From positions 2,542,001 through 2,606,000 of the forward strand of contig OZ257127.1 of assembly GCA_965278965.1 (NCBI GenBank): a DNA stretch of 64,000 nucleotides, written 5' to 3'. Shown here piece after piece: positions 46,090 to 53,399 of this stretch. The stretch's first letter is position 1. Each line of letters starts with the position of its first letter. The position numbers and the translations under genes are program-made. The stretch comes from UBA10649 sp965278965. Lineage in GTDB: Bacteria; Actinomycetota; Actinomycetes; S36-B12. Below the pieces are notes generated by a model. It was not told the DNA's origin, ran no database searches, and saw only the letters and a program-made list of their open reading frames with translations.

Positions 46090-47157
46090 GTGCCCGTCGA
46101 CCTCGATCTGACGTCCGGTGTCGTCGCGCTCACCGCGCAGCTCGTCGACGCCCCCAGCGAGTCCGGCGACGAAGGCCCGCTCGCCGACGCCGTCGAGGCC
46201 GTTCTCTCGGCCATCGCGCACCTGAGCGTCGAGCGCGTCGGCGACAACATCGTCGCCCGCACGACCGCCGGCCGCGACGAACGGGTCGTCATCGGCGGCC
46301 ACCTCGACACCGTGCCGTCGACCGGCAACCTTCCCCACCGCATCGAGGGGGACCAGCTCTACGGCCTGGGGTCCTGCGACATGAAGGGAAGCGTGGCGAT
46401 CGCGCTCCTCCTGGCCACCTCGATCGCCGACCCGGTCCGCGACGTGACGTACGTCTTCTACGCGTGCGAGGAGGTCGATGCCGCACGCAACGGGCTCGGC
46501 GTGCTCGCCCGGGAGCGGCCGGACCTGCTCGCCGGCGACTTCGCGATCCTCATGGAGCCCTCCGACGGGGGCATCGAGGCGGGCTGCCAGGGCACGCTGC
46601 GGCTCGAGGTGCAGCTGTCCGGCCGGCGCGCCCACAGCGCCCGGTCGTGGATGGGGGAGAACGCGATCCACGCGGCCGCCCCCGTGCTGCAGACCCTCGC
46701 CGACTACGTGCCCCGGCGTCCGGTCGTCGACGGCCTGGAGTACCGCGAGGGCCTGTCGGCCGTCGGCATCCGTGGCGGGGTGGCGGGCAACGTCATCCCG
46801 GACGAGTGCGTCGTGACCATCAACCACCGCTTCGCGCCCGACCGCTCGGTGGACGAGGCCGTCGCGCACGTCCGCGACGTGTTCGACGGCTATGCCGTCG
46901 AGGTCGTCGACAGCGCCCCAGCGGCGGCCCCCGGGCTGGACCTCCCGGCGGCGGCGGACTTCGTGCGCGTCGTCGGGGTCGCCCCGCGTCCGAAGTTCGG
47001 CTGGACCGACGTCGCGCGGTTCGCCGGCCTCGGCGTGCCGGCCCTGAACTTCGGTCCTGGAGACCCGTCGCTGGCGCACCATGCCGACGAGCACGTGCCG
47101 ATCTCCCAGCTCATCGCGTGCGAGGACGTGCTGCGCGCCTGGCTCACCGGGCGCTGA
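46090..47157 (+). CDS. dapE: Succinyl-diaminopimelate desuccinylase DapE
   Basis: From the GTG at 46090 the protein has 355 aa. It is an M20 metallopeptidase with the zinc ligands in GGHLDTVPS, GSCDMKGS, ACEEVDA (catalytic Glu pair), LMEPSDG and HHADEHV. It releases succinate from N-succinyl-LL-diaminopimelate. The start lies few bases after TACCGT, consistent with a leaderless transcript from the shared dapD-dapE promoter gap. A bidirectional terminator follows at 47184-47230. Confidence 0.94.
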   Translation: MPVDLDLTSGVVALTAQLVDAPSESGDEGPLADAVEAVLSAIAHLSVERVGDNIVARTTAGRDERVVIGGHLDTVPSTGNLPHRIEGDQLYGLGSCDMKGSVAIALLLATSIADPVRDVTYVFYACEEVDAARNGLGVLARERPDLLAGDFAILMEPSDGGIEAGCQGTLRLEVQLSGRRAHSARSWMGENAIHAAAPVLQTLADYVPRRPVVDGLEYREGLSAVGIRGGVAGNVIPDECVVTINHRFAPDRSVDEAVAHVRDVFDGYAVEVVDSAPAAAPGLDLPAAADFVRVVGVAPRPKFGWTDVARFAGLGVPALNFGPGDPSLAHHADEHVPISQLIACEDVLRAWLTGR

Positions 47158-47183
47158 ACCAGGACGACCGTCCCGTCACAGAC

Positions 47184-47230
47184 GACCGCGCCGCGCGGTC
47201 CGCCTCGTGAGCGGACCGCGCGGCGCGGTC
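47184..47230. terminator. Bidirectional terminator between dapE and the YceI gene
   Basis: GACCGCGCCGCGCGGTCCGC (47184-47203) and its perfect reverse complement (47211-47230) form a 20-bp stem with a 7-nt loop between convergent genes. No T-tract is present on either side, as is common for GC-rich actinomycete terminators. Confidence 0.8.
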
Positions 47231-47248
47231 GAAGGGAAGATCGTCGCG

Positions 47249-47815
47249 TCAGGCCTGCTTGGCGGCCTCGACGTCGAGGTTGATCTTGATCTCGTCGCCG
47301 ACGAGGACGCCGCCGGTCTCGAGCGCGGCGTTCCAGGTCAGGCCGAAGTCCTTGCGGCTGATCTTGGCCGAGCCCTCGAAGCCGGCCTTCGTGTTGCCCC
47401 ACGGGTCCTGGCTGAGGCCGAGGAACTCGTAGGCGACGTCGACCGACTGGGTCACGCCGTGGATCGTGAGGTCGCCGGTGACGACGATGTCGTCGCCGTC
47501 GACCTTGACCGCGGTCGAGACGAAGGTGATGGTCGGGAACTTCTCGAGCTCGAGGAAGTCCGCGGACTTGATGTGCGCGTCGCGGTCGGCGTTCTTGGTG
47601 TCGAAGCTGTCGACCTGGATGGTCAGCTCGGCCGTCGAGGCGGCGAGGTTGTCGCCGTCGATCGTGAACGTGCCGGCGAAGTCGCCGAACGAGCCGCGGG
47701 TCTTGGCGACCATCGCGTGGCGGACGCTGAAGCCGATGTTCGTGTGGGCGGTGTCGATGGCCCAGGTGCCGGCCGCGGCGCTCAGGCCGGCGGTCTGGGT
47801 GGTGGAGGTGCTCAT
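47249..47815 (-). CDS. YceI-family isoprenoid/lipid-binding protein
   Basis: The ATG at 47815 follows AGGAG. The 188-aa protein has the YceI lipocalin-like barrel: TWAIDTAHTNIGFSVRHAMVAKTRGSF, the conserved NADRDAHIKSADFL helix, FPTITFVSTAV, GDLTIHGVTQSV and the C-terminal strand NLDVE. No signal peptide, so this copy is cytoplasmic. Relatives bind polyisoprenoids. The AT-rich upstream region has two dyads (47857-47880 and 47881-47896), suggesting repressor control. Confidence 0.92.
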   Translation of the reverse strand: MSTSTTQTAGLSAAAGTWAIDTAHTNIGFSVRHAMVAKTRGSFGDFAGTFTIDGDNLAASTAELTIQVDSFDTKNADRDAHIKSADFLELEKFPTITFVSTAVKVDGDDIVVTGDLTIHGVTQSVDVAYEFLGLSQDPWGNTKAGFEGSAKISRKDFGLTWNAALETGGVLVGDEIKINLDVEAAKQA

Positions 47816-47856
47816 GTCTGCTCCTAGCGAGTGGCGGGGCGCAGGAGCGCCTCGAC

Positions 47857-47896
47857 AAGTAGTTGAGTGTTCACTTACTTCGTTGAATGTACAACG
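47857..47896. promoter_or_regulatory. Two operator-like dyads upstream of the YceI gene
   Basis: AAGTAGTTGA (47857-47866) and TCACTTACTT (47871-47880) form an imperfect dyad, followed directly by CGTTG...CAACG (47881-47896). The stretch is far more AT-rich than its surroundings and lies 42-81 bp upstream of the YceI start, in the gap shared with the divergent LOG gene. MarR- or TetR-type repressors use such sites; the binding protein is not identifiable here. Confidence 0.5.
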
Positions 47897-47942
47897 ACCG
47901 GCCCGACTCCGCAAGTCCGGATCGCCTGCGTACAGTCGCGCC

Positions 47943-48524
47943 GTGCCGTCCGTCTGCGTCTTCTGCGCGTCGAGCCGGTCGATCGACGAGAGGTACCCCG
48001 CCCTCGCCCGTGACGTCGGTGCCGCCATCGCCGGCCGCGGCTGGACCCTCGTCTCCGGCGGCGGCTCGATCTCGATGATGGGGGCGGTGGCGACGGCGGC
48101 CCGCGGAGCCGGCGGTCGGACCGTCGGCGTCATCCCCGACGCCCTCGTGGCGATGGAGGTCGCCGACCACGGCGCCGACGAGCTCGTCATCACGCGGGAC
48201 ATGCGCCAGCGCAAGGGGATCATGGACGAGCGCTCGGATGCGTTCTTGGCCCTGCCCGGCGGCCTGGGCACGCTCGAGGAGCTCACCGAGGCCTGGACCG
48301 CCCGCTCGCTGAACCTCCACCACAAGCCGGTCGTGGTGCTGGACCCCTGGGCCGACTACCGGCACCTGCATGCGCAGCTGGACCACTGGGTCACCCTCGG
48401 GTTCGTCTCGCCGGCGTCGCTCCTGCACGTGCGCTGGACGACCGGGATCGACGAGGCCCTCGACGAGATCGCGGACGCGTGGAGCGCCGCAGCGCCGCCG
48501 CCTCGTGGTGGAATGTCCCCGTGA
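47943..48524 (+). CDS. LOG family (TIGR00730) protein, cytokinin-type phosphoribohydrolase fold
   Basis: The GTG at 47943 lies 7 bases after TACAGT, again leaderless in style. The 193-aa Rossmann-like protein has VCVFCASSRS at the N-terminus, LVSGGGSISMMGAVA, the LOG catalytic motif PGGLGTLEE and MDERSDAFLALPGG before it. The family hydrolyses nucleoside monophosphates to free base and ribose phosphate. The next gene starts in the 4-bp GTGA overlap. Confidence 0.9.
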   Translation: MPSVCVFCASSRSIDERYPALARDVGAAIAGRGWTLVSGGGSISMMGAVATAARGAGGRTVGVIPDALVAMEVADHGADELVITRDMRQRKGIMDERSDAFLALPGGLGTLEELTEAWTARSLNLHHKPVVVLDPWADYRHLHAQLDHWVTLGFVSPASLLHVRWTTGIDEALDEIADAWSAAAPPPRGGMSP

Positions 48525-48757
48525 CCTGGCTGTTCGTCCTCGTGGCCATCGTCGTCCTCGGCGCCGGCTTCCTCGCCGCCCTCGGCCTGCTCGGCGACCT
48601 GCCGGCGCCCGAGCCCGACCTGCGGCCGGACACCCTCGACGGCGAGCCCGCATTCGACATCGTCGCCCGCGGCTACCGGATGGACGAGGTCGACGCCGAA
48701 CTGGCCGACCTTCGAGCCGAGCTCGAACGCCTGCGCGGGGACGTCGAGGCACCGTAG
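48521..48757 (+). CDS. Small membrane-anchored DivIVA-like protein
   Basis: I start at the GTG at 48521 overlapping the LOG stop, giving 78 aa. An N-terminal helix (VTWLFVLVAIVVLGAGFLAAL) is followed by a DivIVA-type segment (FDIVARGYRMDEVDAELADLRAELERL) that resembles the lipid-binding start of DivIVA/GpsB and a short coiled coil. Such one-helix proteins are common in actinomycetes and may link to cell poles or wall growth, but this is inferred from the motif only. Confidence 0.75.
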   Translation: MTWLFVLVAIVVLGAGFLAALGLLGDLPAPEPDLRPDTLDGEPAFDIVARGYRMDEVDAELADLRAELERLRGDVEAP

Positions 48758-48869
48758 CCGGCGCCGCCATGGACCCGCCGACGCCGAGGGCCGAGCCGTT
48801 GGGAATAATGGTCGCCAATCCAACGGGCCTGCAGTCCGGGCCCGTCTCGCTGGACGGAAGGGGACCTGC

Positions 48870-49037
48870 ATGGCCGCGATGAAGCCGCGAACGGGCGATG
48901 GCCCGCTCGAGGTGACCAAGGAGGGCCGTGGCTACGTCATGCGTGTGCCCCTGGAGGGCGGCGGCCGGCTGGTCGTCGAACTGAACGGCGAGGAGGCCAA
49001 GGACCTCGGCGAGAAGCTGTTGGCCCTGTTCGCCTGA
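48870..49037 (+). CDS. DUF3117 protein, 55 aa
   Basis: An ATG at 48870 with a GAAGGGGA ribosome site encodes 55 residues: MAAMKPRTGDGPLEVTKEGR, then YVMRVPLEGGGRLVVELNGEEA and a short helix. This is the highly conserved actinobacterial DUF3117, a tiny beta-rich protein of unknown function. It is easy to miss because of its length. A hairpin terminator follows 17 bp after the stop. Confidence 0.92.
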   Translation: MAAMKPRTGDGPLEVTKEGRGYVMRVPLEGGGRLVVELNGEEAKDLGEKLLALFA

Positions 49038-49053
49038 TCACCGACCTATCGAA

Positions 49054-49087
49054 CGAGCCCCGGACGCCTGCTGGTGTCCGGGGCTCG
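49054..49087. terminator. Terminator hairpin between DUF3117 and the O-methyltransferase gene
   Basis: CGAGCCCCGGAC (49054-49065) and GTCCGGGGCTCG (49076-49087) pair perfectly over 12 bp with a 10-nt loop. The genes on both sides are convergent, so it probably serves both. Confidence 0.8.
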
Positions 49088-49111
49088 ACCGTTCGGGGGA
49101 CCGGTGCCGGG

Positions 49112-49801
49112 CTAGGCGGCCGCGGTCGTGCGCTGCAGGGACGCGACCAGGAGGCCGTCGCCGACCGACAGCAGTGACGGCAGCCACTCGTCGTCGGCCT
49201 TGATCTGCGCGGTGACTTCACGCAGGGCGGCGGTCTCGGTGTCGCGCTCGGCCGGGTCCGCGACCCGACCGCTCCACAGGACGTTGTCGAGGACGATGAG
49301 GCCGCCTTCGCGCAGCAGGCGCTTTGCCTGCGCGAGGATCGCCGGGTACTCCGCCTTGTCGCCGTCGACCAGGATGATGTCGTAGGCGCTGTCCGACAGG
49401 CGGGGGAGCACGTCGAGGGCCCGGCCGGCGATGAGGCGGACCCGGGTGTGGTCGTAGCCCAGCGTCGTGAACGTCTCGCGGGCCACCCGCTGGTGCTCGG
49501 CCTCGATGTCGATGCTCGTGAGGATGCCGGTCTCGCCCATGCCGCCGAGCAGCGCGGCGCCGGAGACACCGGCACCGGTCCCGATCTCGACGACGGCCTG
49601 GGCCTTCGTCACGGAGGCGAGCAGGCGCAGGAGCGCGGCGGAGGGGCGGCTGATCGCCGTGCAGCCGAGCTCGGCGGCCTTCGCCCGGGCCTCCCGTACG
49701 GCGGGATCCTCGACGGGCCAGTCGTCCACGTAGGACCACGACGCCGCCGTGGGCACGTCGATCTCGGGTACGGGGCTGGTGATGGCGCACCTCCGGGTCA
49801 C
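49112..49801 (-). CDS. O-methyltransferase family 3 protein
   Basis: A GTG at 49801 gives 229 aa. A GGAGG lies a few codons inside without a usual start codon, so the exact start is uncertain. The SAM-binding fold shows VVEIGTGAGVSGAALL, LTSIDIEAEHQRVARE, DIILVDGDKAEYPA (metal/catalytic Asp) and LIVLDNVLWSGRVADPAE. This is the metal-dependent catechol-type family. The substrate is unknown. In many relatives a sigE/anti-sigma pair sits next to it; none is here. Confidence 0.88.
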   Translation of the reverse strand: MTRRCAITSPVPEIDVPTAASWSYVDDWPVEDPAVREARAKAAELGCTAISRPSAALLRLLASVTKAQAVVEIGTGAGVSGAALLGGMGETGILTSIDIEAEHQRVARETFTTLGYDHTRVRLIAGRALDVLPRLSDSAYDIILVDGDKAEYPAILAQAKRLLREGGLIVLDNVLWSGRVADPAERDTETAALREVTAQIKADDEWLPSLLSVGDGLLVASLQRTTAAA

Positions 49802-49919
49802 TTGCGTTCGACGCCCTGCCGACTGACCGCCACCGCGGCGGTCCACGGGCGCAGCCTAGTCAACTACCCTCTAACACGACGGGCCGTGTGGCCCGCATCG
49901 CCCGGGTGAAGGGAATGGC

Positions 49920-51203
49920 ATGACCGAGCCGTTCCCACCCGGCCCTGACGCCGATCCGGACGGTGCGACCGCCCCGCTGGCGCTCTCCGCGGGCGATCCG
50001 ATGCCGGCCCCGATGCCGGAGCCGCCGCCCCCTGCCGCGCCCGGCTCGATGTTCGCCCCGACGCCTGCCCCGATGCCCGCTGCGACGCCGGCGCCCCGCC
50101 CGGCCGTCACCCGCCGCGGGCCGGGGCTGCTCGGCACCGTCCTCGTCGCCGCTGTCGTCGCGGCGGTCGTCGGAGCGTTCGCCGGACTGGCCGGCTACGC
50201 CGTCGGTCGCAGCGTCGACGGGTCGCCGTCGCGCGTCGCCGCTCCGGCCTCGTCCGGCCCGGCCCGGCTCCCGGCAGCACTGTCCGCGTCGCCCGAGGCC
50301 GTCACCGCGATCGCCGCGGCGACGCTGCCGTCCGTCGTGTCGATCCTCGTCGAGGGCACGGACCAGTCCGGCAGTGGATCGGGCTTCGTCATCCGGCCCA
50401 GCGGCTACATCCTCACGAACAACCACGTCGTCGACCTCGCCGGCGACGACGGCGACCTCACGGTCGTCTTCAACGACGGGACGCGCGCCGATGCGACCGT
50501 CGTCGGCACGAGCCCGTCGTACGACCTCGCCGTCGTCAAGGTCGACCGCGCCGGCCTACCGGTCGTTGCGCTGGGTGACTCGGACGCTGTCCACGTCGGC
50601 GACCTCGCGATCGCCATCGGTGCTCCGCTCGGCTTGGACGGCACCGTGACGTCGGGCATCGTCAGCGCGCTCGACCGGCCGGTCACCGCAGGCGAGAGCG
50701 GGGACCTGTCCTACATCAACGCGATCCAGACCGACGCCGCGATCAACCCGGGCAACTCCGGTGGCCCGCTCCTCGACGGCGTCGGGCAGGTCATCGGCGT
50801 GACGTCCGCGATCGCCAGCCTCGGCCTCGGGTCGAGCGGCGAGGTCGGCAACATCGGCCTGGGGTTCGCCATCCCGAGCAACTCCGCGAAGCGGATCGCC
50901 GACGAGCTCATCACCTCCGGCACCTCGCACACACCGGTGTTAGGCGTCCAGCTCGACATGGCATACGCCGGTCCGGGTGCGAAGGTCGGCGAGATCACGG
51001 CGGGCAGCAGCGCCGAGGACGCGGGCCTGCGCTCCGGCGACATCATCACGGGCGTGGATGACCGCGTGATCGACGACGCGACCGAGCTCGTCGTCGCGGT
51101 CCGCAGCTACAGCCCGGGCGACACCATCGTGGTGGCGTACGAACGTGGAGGCAGCGACCGCACGGTCGACCTCGTCCTCGGCGACGACAGCGACGGGCGG
51201 TAG
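49920..51203 (+). CDS. Membrane-anchored S1C serine protease with PDZ domain (HtrA/DegP-like)
   Basis: The 427-aa protein has a Pro/Ala-rich cytoplasmic tail (1-65), one membrane helix (about 69-93), a trypsin-like protease with His169 (TNNHVV), Asp202 (SYDLAVVKV) and Ser280 (GNSGGPL), and a C-terminal PDZ domain (LGVQLDMAYAGPG to VVAYERGG). It cleaves misfolded or regulated proteins outside the membrane. The tatB gene starts 2 bp after its stop. Confidence 0.94.
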   Translation: MTEPFPPGPDADPDGATAPLALSAGDPMPAPMPEPPPPAAPGSMFAPTPAPMPAATPAPRPAVTRRGPGLLGTVLVAAVVAAVVGAFAGLAGYAVGRSVDGSPSRVAAPASSGPARLPAALSASPEAVTAIAAATLPSVVSILVEGTDQSGSGSGFVIRPSGYILTNNHVVDLAGDDGDLTVVFNDGTRADATVVGTSPSYDLAVVKVDRAGLPVVALGDSDAVHVGDLAIAIGAPLGLDGTVTSGIVSALDRPVTAGESGDLSYINAIQTDAAINPGNSGGPLLDGVGQVIGVTSAIASLGLGSSGEVGNIGLGFAIPSNSAKRIADELITSGTSHTPVLGVQLDMAYAGPGAKVGEITAGSSAEDAGLRSGDIITGVDDRVIDDATELVVAVRSYSPGDTIVVAYERGGSDRTVDLVLGDDSDGR

Positions 51204-51205
51204 CG

Positions 51206-51550
51206 ATGTTCGACATCGGCATCGGCGAGATCATGATCATCGGGGTCGTGGCGCTGCTCATCTTCGGGCCCGACCGCCTCCCGCGCGCGGCCGCCGACGC
51301 GGCGCGCTGGGTGCGCCAGCTGCGGGAGATGGCCTCCGGGGCGCGCAAGGACCTCGCCGACTCGGCCGGGCTGGACCTGTCCGACGCGATGGACACCGTC
51401 CGCTCGCTGCAGGACCTGCACCCGCGCCGCCTGGCGGCGAACCTCATGGACGACGTGAACGACCCGGGGACCGGTGCGAAGCCCACCGCTCGTCCGGCGA
51501 CGCCGCCCCCGGCCACCGGCGGACCGGCCTACGACCCCGACGCCACCTGA
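51206..51550 (+). CDS. tatB: Sec-independent (Tat) translocase subunit TatB
   Basis: The 114-aa protein starts MFDIGIGEIMIIGVVALLIFGP: a short N-terminal helix, then the FGPDRLP hinge and an amphipathic helix (RAAADAARWVRQLREMASGARKDL) of TatA/B proteins. The MFDIG start and length favour TatB over TatA. It recruits twin-arginine cargo with TatC, which is not in this window. It lies in an operon with the HtrA-like protease. Confidence 0.9.
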   Translation: MFDIGIGEIMIIGVVALLIFGPDRLPRAAADAARWVRQLREMASGARKDLADSAGLDLSDAMDTVRSLQDLHPRRLAANLMDDVNDPGTGAKPTARPATPPPATGGPAYDPDAT

Positions 51551-51579
51551 GGCCCTCCCCACCACGCCCGTCGCCTTCT

Positions 51580-51643
51580 CGTTGACTGTGCAGATGTGCC
51601 CCGGTTCACCGGGTGGAATCGGTGCACATCTGCACAGTCAACG
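51580..51643. repeat. 64-bp palindrome downstream of tatB
   Basis: CGTTGACTGTGCAGATGTGC (51580-51599) and its perfect reverse complement (51624-51643) enclose a 24-nt interior that itself holds CCCGGT/ACCGGG. It lies between convergent tatB and Mrp genes, 30 bp after the tatB stop. It may terminate both transcripts. The unusual arm sequence, without a GC-rich terminator look, makes it a candidate for another palindrome family. Confidence 0.7.
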
Positions 51644-51657
51644 AAGGGGCCGCGCGG

Positions 51658-52800
51658 CTAGGCGCGGCTGGCGGGGGCGAGCCCGAGGGAGACCCCGGTC
51701 AGGCCACGCGGCCGGCGCCCGAGCTGCTCGGCGATCGCCGTCAGGGTCCGCGACGCGGGTGCGTCTGGGGTCGACAGGACGAGCGGGCGGCCGGTGTCCC
51801 CGCCGATTCTCAGGTCGGGGTCGAACGGGATCTTGCCCAGGAGCGGGACGGGCGTGCCGAGCTGCTCGGAGAGCGTCTGCGCCACGAGCGACCCGCCCCC
51901 GACGCCGAACAGGTCGATCGGCTCCCCGCAGTGCGGGCACGGGAACGAGCTCATGTTCTCGATGACGCCCGCAACCTTCTGGTGGGTCAGTGTCGCAAGC
52001 GTGCCGGCGCGCAGCGCGACCTCCGCCGCGGCGTGCTGCGGCGTCGTCACCAGGACGATCTCGGCGCCCGGCAGGAGCTGTGCGGTCGACATCGCGACGT
52101 CGCCGGTCCCCGGGGGCAGGTCCAGCAGCAGCACGTCGAGGTCGCCCCACCACACGTCGGTGAGGAAGGAGTTCAGGTAGCGGTGCAGCATCGGGCCACG
52201 GAACGCCACCGGCTCCGCGGAGCCACCCGGCTTGAACGGCAGGATCGAGATGGTCCGGACCCCGTGCGCCTGCGGCGGCATGATCATGCCCTCGACCCGG
52301 TTCGGCGGATCGGTGACGCCCAGCATCCGCGGGATCGAGTGACCGTAGATGTCAGCGTCCAGCAGGCCGACGCTCAGCCCCATCCGCGCCATCGCGACCG
52401 CGAGGTTGGTCGTGACGGAGGATTTGCCGACCCCGCCCTTGCCGGACGTGATCGCGTACACGCGCGTCAGGGAGCCGGGCCGGTTGAACGGCACCTCCTT
52501 GTCGTCGGTGCCGCGCAGCTGGGTGCGCATCGCCGCGCGCTGCTCGTCGCTCATCACCCCGAGCGTGACGCGCACACCCGTCACGCCGGCGACGGCGCTG
52601 ACGGCGGTGGTCACGCTGTCGGTCAGGGCGTCGCGCATCGGGCAGCCCGAGATCGTCAGCAGCACCCCGACGGCCACGGTCCCGTCGGGCTCGATCGCGA
52701 CCGACTCGACCATGCCGAGGTCGGTGATCGGCCGGTGGATCTCCGGGTCGTTGACCGTCGCCAGGGCGGCCGTGATCGCGTCGGACGAGGGGAGGGCCAT
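51658..52800 (-). CDS. mrp: Mrp/NBP35-type iron-sulfur cluster carrier ATPase
   Basis: The 380-aa protein has an N-terminal MIP18-like domain (ITAALATVNDPEIHRPITDLGMV) and the P-loop ITSGKGGVGKSSVTTNLAVAM, a deviant Walker A. Later come LLDADIYGHSIPRMLG, LDLPPGTGDVAMS and the CPHCGEPIDLFG cysteine pair. It carries and transfers 4Fe-4S clusters to apoproteins. It is convergent with tatB across the 64-bp palindrome, and the DUF1003 gene is upstream on the same strand. Confidence 0.94.
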   Translation of the reverse strand: MALPSSDAITAALATVNDPEIHRPITDLGMVESVAIEPDGTVAVGVLLTISGCPMRDALTDSVTTAVSAVAGVTGVRVTLGVMSDEQRAAMRTQLRGTDDKEVPFNRPGSLTRVYAITSGKGGVGKSSVTTNLAVAMARMGLSVGLLDADIYGHSIPRMLGVTDPPNRVEGMIMPPQAHGVRTISILPFKPGGSAEPVAFRGPMLHRYLNSFLTDVWWGDLDVLLLDLPPGTGDVAMSTAQLLPGAEIVLVTTPQHAAAEVALRAGTLATLTHQKVAGVIENMSSFPCPHCGEPIDLFGVGGGSLVAQTLSEQLGTPVPLLGKIPFDPDLRIGGDTGRPLVLSTPDAPASRTLTAIAEQLGRRPRGLTGVSLGLAPASRA

Positions 52801-52822
52801 GCCATGACTCTAGATCGACGGG

Positions 52823-53398
52823 TCAGTCGGCTTCGTCGTGGCCGATCTCCGAGAGCCGCTCGACGCTGCGCTCGACCCGGCGCAGCGACTTGCGCTGGAC
52901 CCGGCGCTGCTCGGTCGCGTGCTTCTCGAGCGCCTGGATGATGTCGTCGACCTGGTCGCGCAGCTCGCTGCGGACGTAGTCGCGGGTCGCGACGTCGCCG
53001 AGGGCCTGGCGCAGGGCCGCGATCTCCCGGGCCAGGAAGTCCGAGTCGGACAGGAGCCGCTCGGTGCGCGCGCGGTCCTCCTGGAACTGCACGCGGTCGC
53101 GGTCGGCCTGCCGGTTCTGCGCGAGCAGGATGAGGGGCGCCGCGTACGACGCCTGCAGCGACAGCAGCAGCGTCAGGAAGATGAACGGGAACGGGTCGGG
53201 CGCCCCGTCGGCCAAGATGATGTTCAGCGCGACCCAGATGACGATCGCGATGGTCATCCACAGGATGAACGCCCAGGAGCCGATGTGCCGGGCGACGTTC
53301 TCGGACACCCGGCCGAAGCGCTCGGTGTCGACGGACGGACGCAGCGACCTGCTGCGCGGGGTGTCGATCCCGTCGCGGCGGCGATCGCGGTCGGCCAT
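52823..53398 (-). CDS. DUF1003 membrane protein
   Basis: The 191-aa product has two hydrophobic helices (WAFILWMTIAIVIWVALNIIL and PFIFLTLLLSLQASYAAPLILLAQNRQ), the DUF1003 signature. It ends in a charged coiled-coil tail (REIAALRQAL, QVDDIIQALEKHATEQRRVQRKSL). The family is of unknown function. It lies 1 bp after the stop of the CBS-domain gene upstream, and the pair is conserved in actinomycetes. Confidence 0.9.
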   Translation of the reverse strand: MADRDRRRDGIDTPRSRSLRPSVDTERFGRVSENVARHIGSWAFILWMTIAIVIWVALNIILADGAPDPFPFIFLTLLLSLQASYAAPLILLAQNRQADRDRVQFQEDRARTERLLSDSDFLAREIAALRQALGDVATRDYVRSELRDQVDDIIQALEKHATEQRRVQRKSLRRVERSVERLSEIGHDEAD

Positions 53399-53399
53399 G

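Noticed and set aside
47184..47230. 20-bp perfect palindrome considered as another dispersed element
   Set aside because: Its very GC-rich arms, short loop and position between convergent genes fit an ordinary bidirectional terminator, and no second copy is visible.
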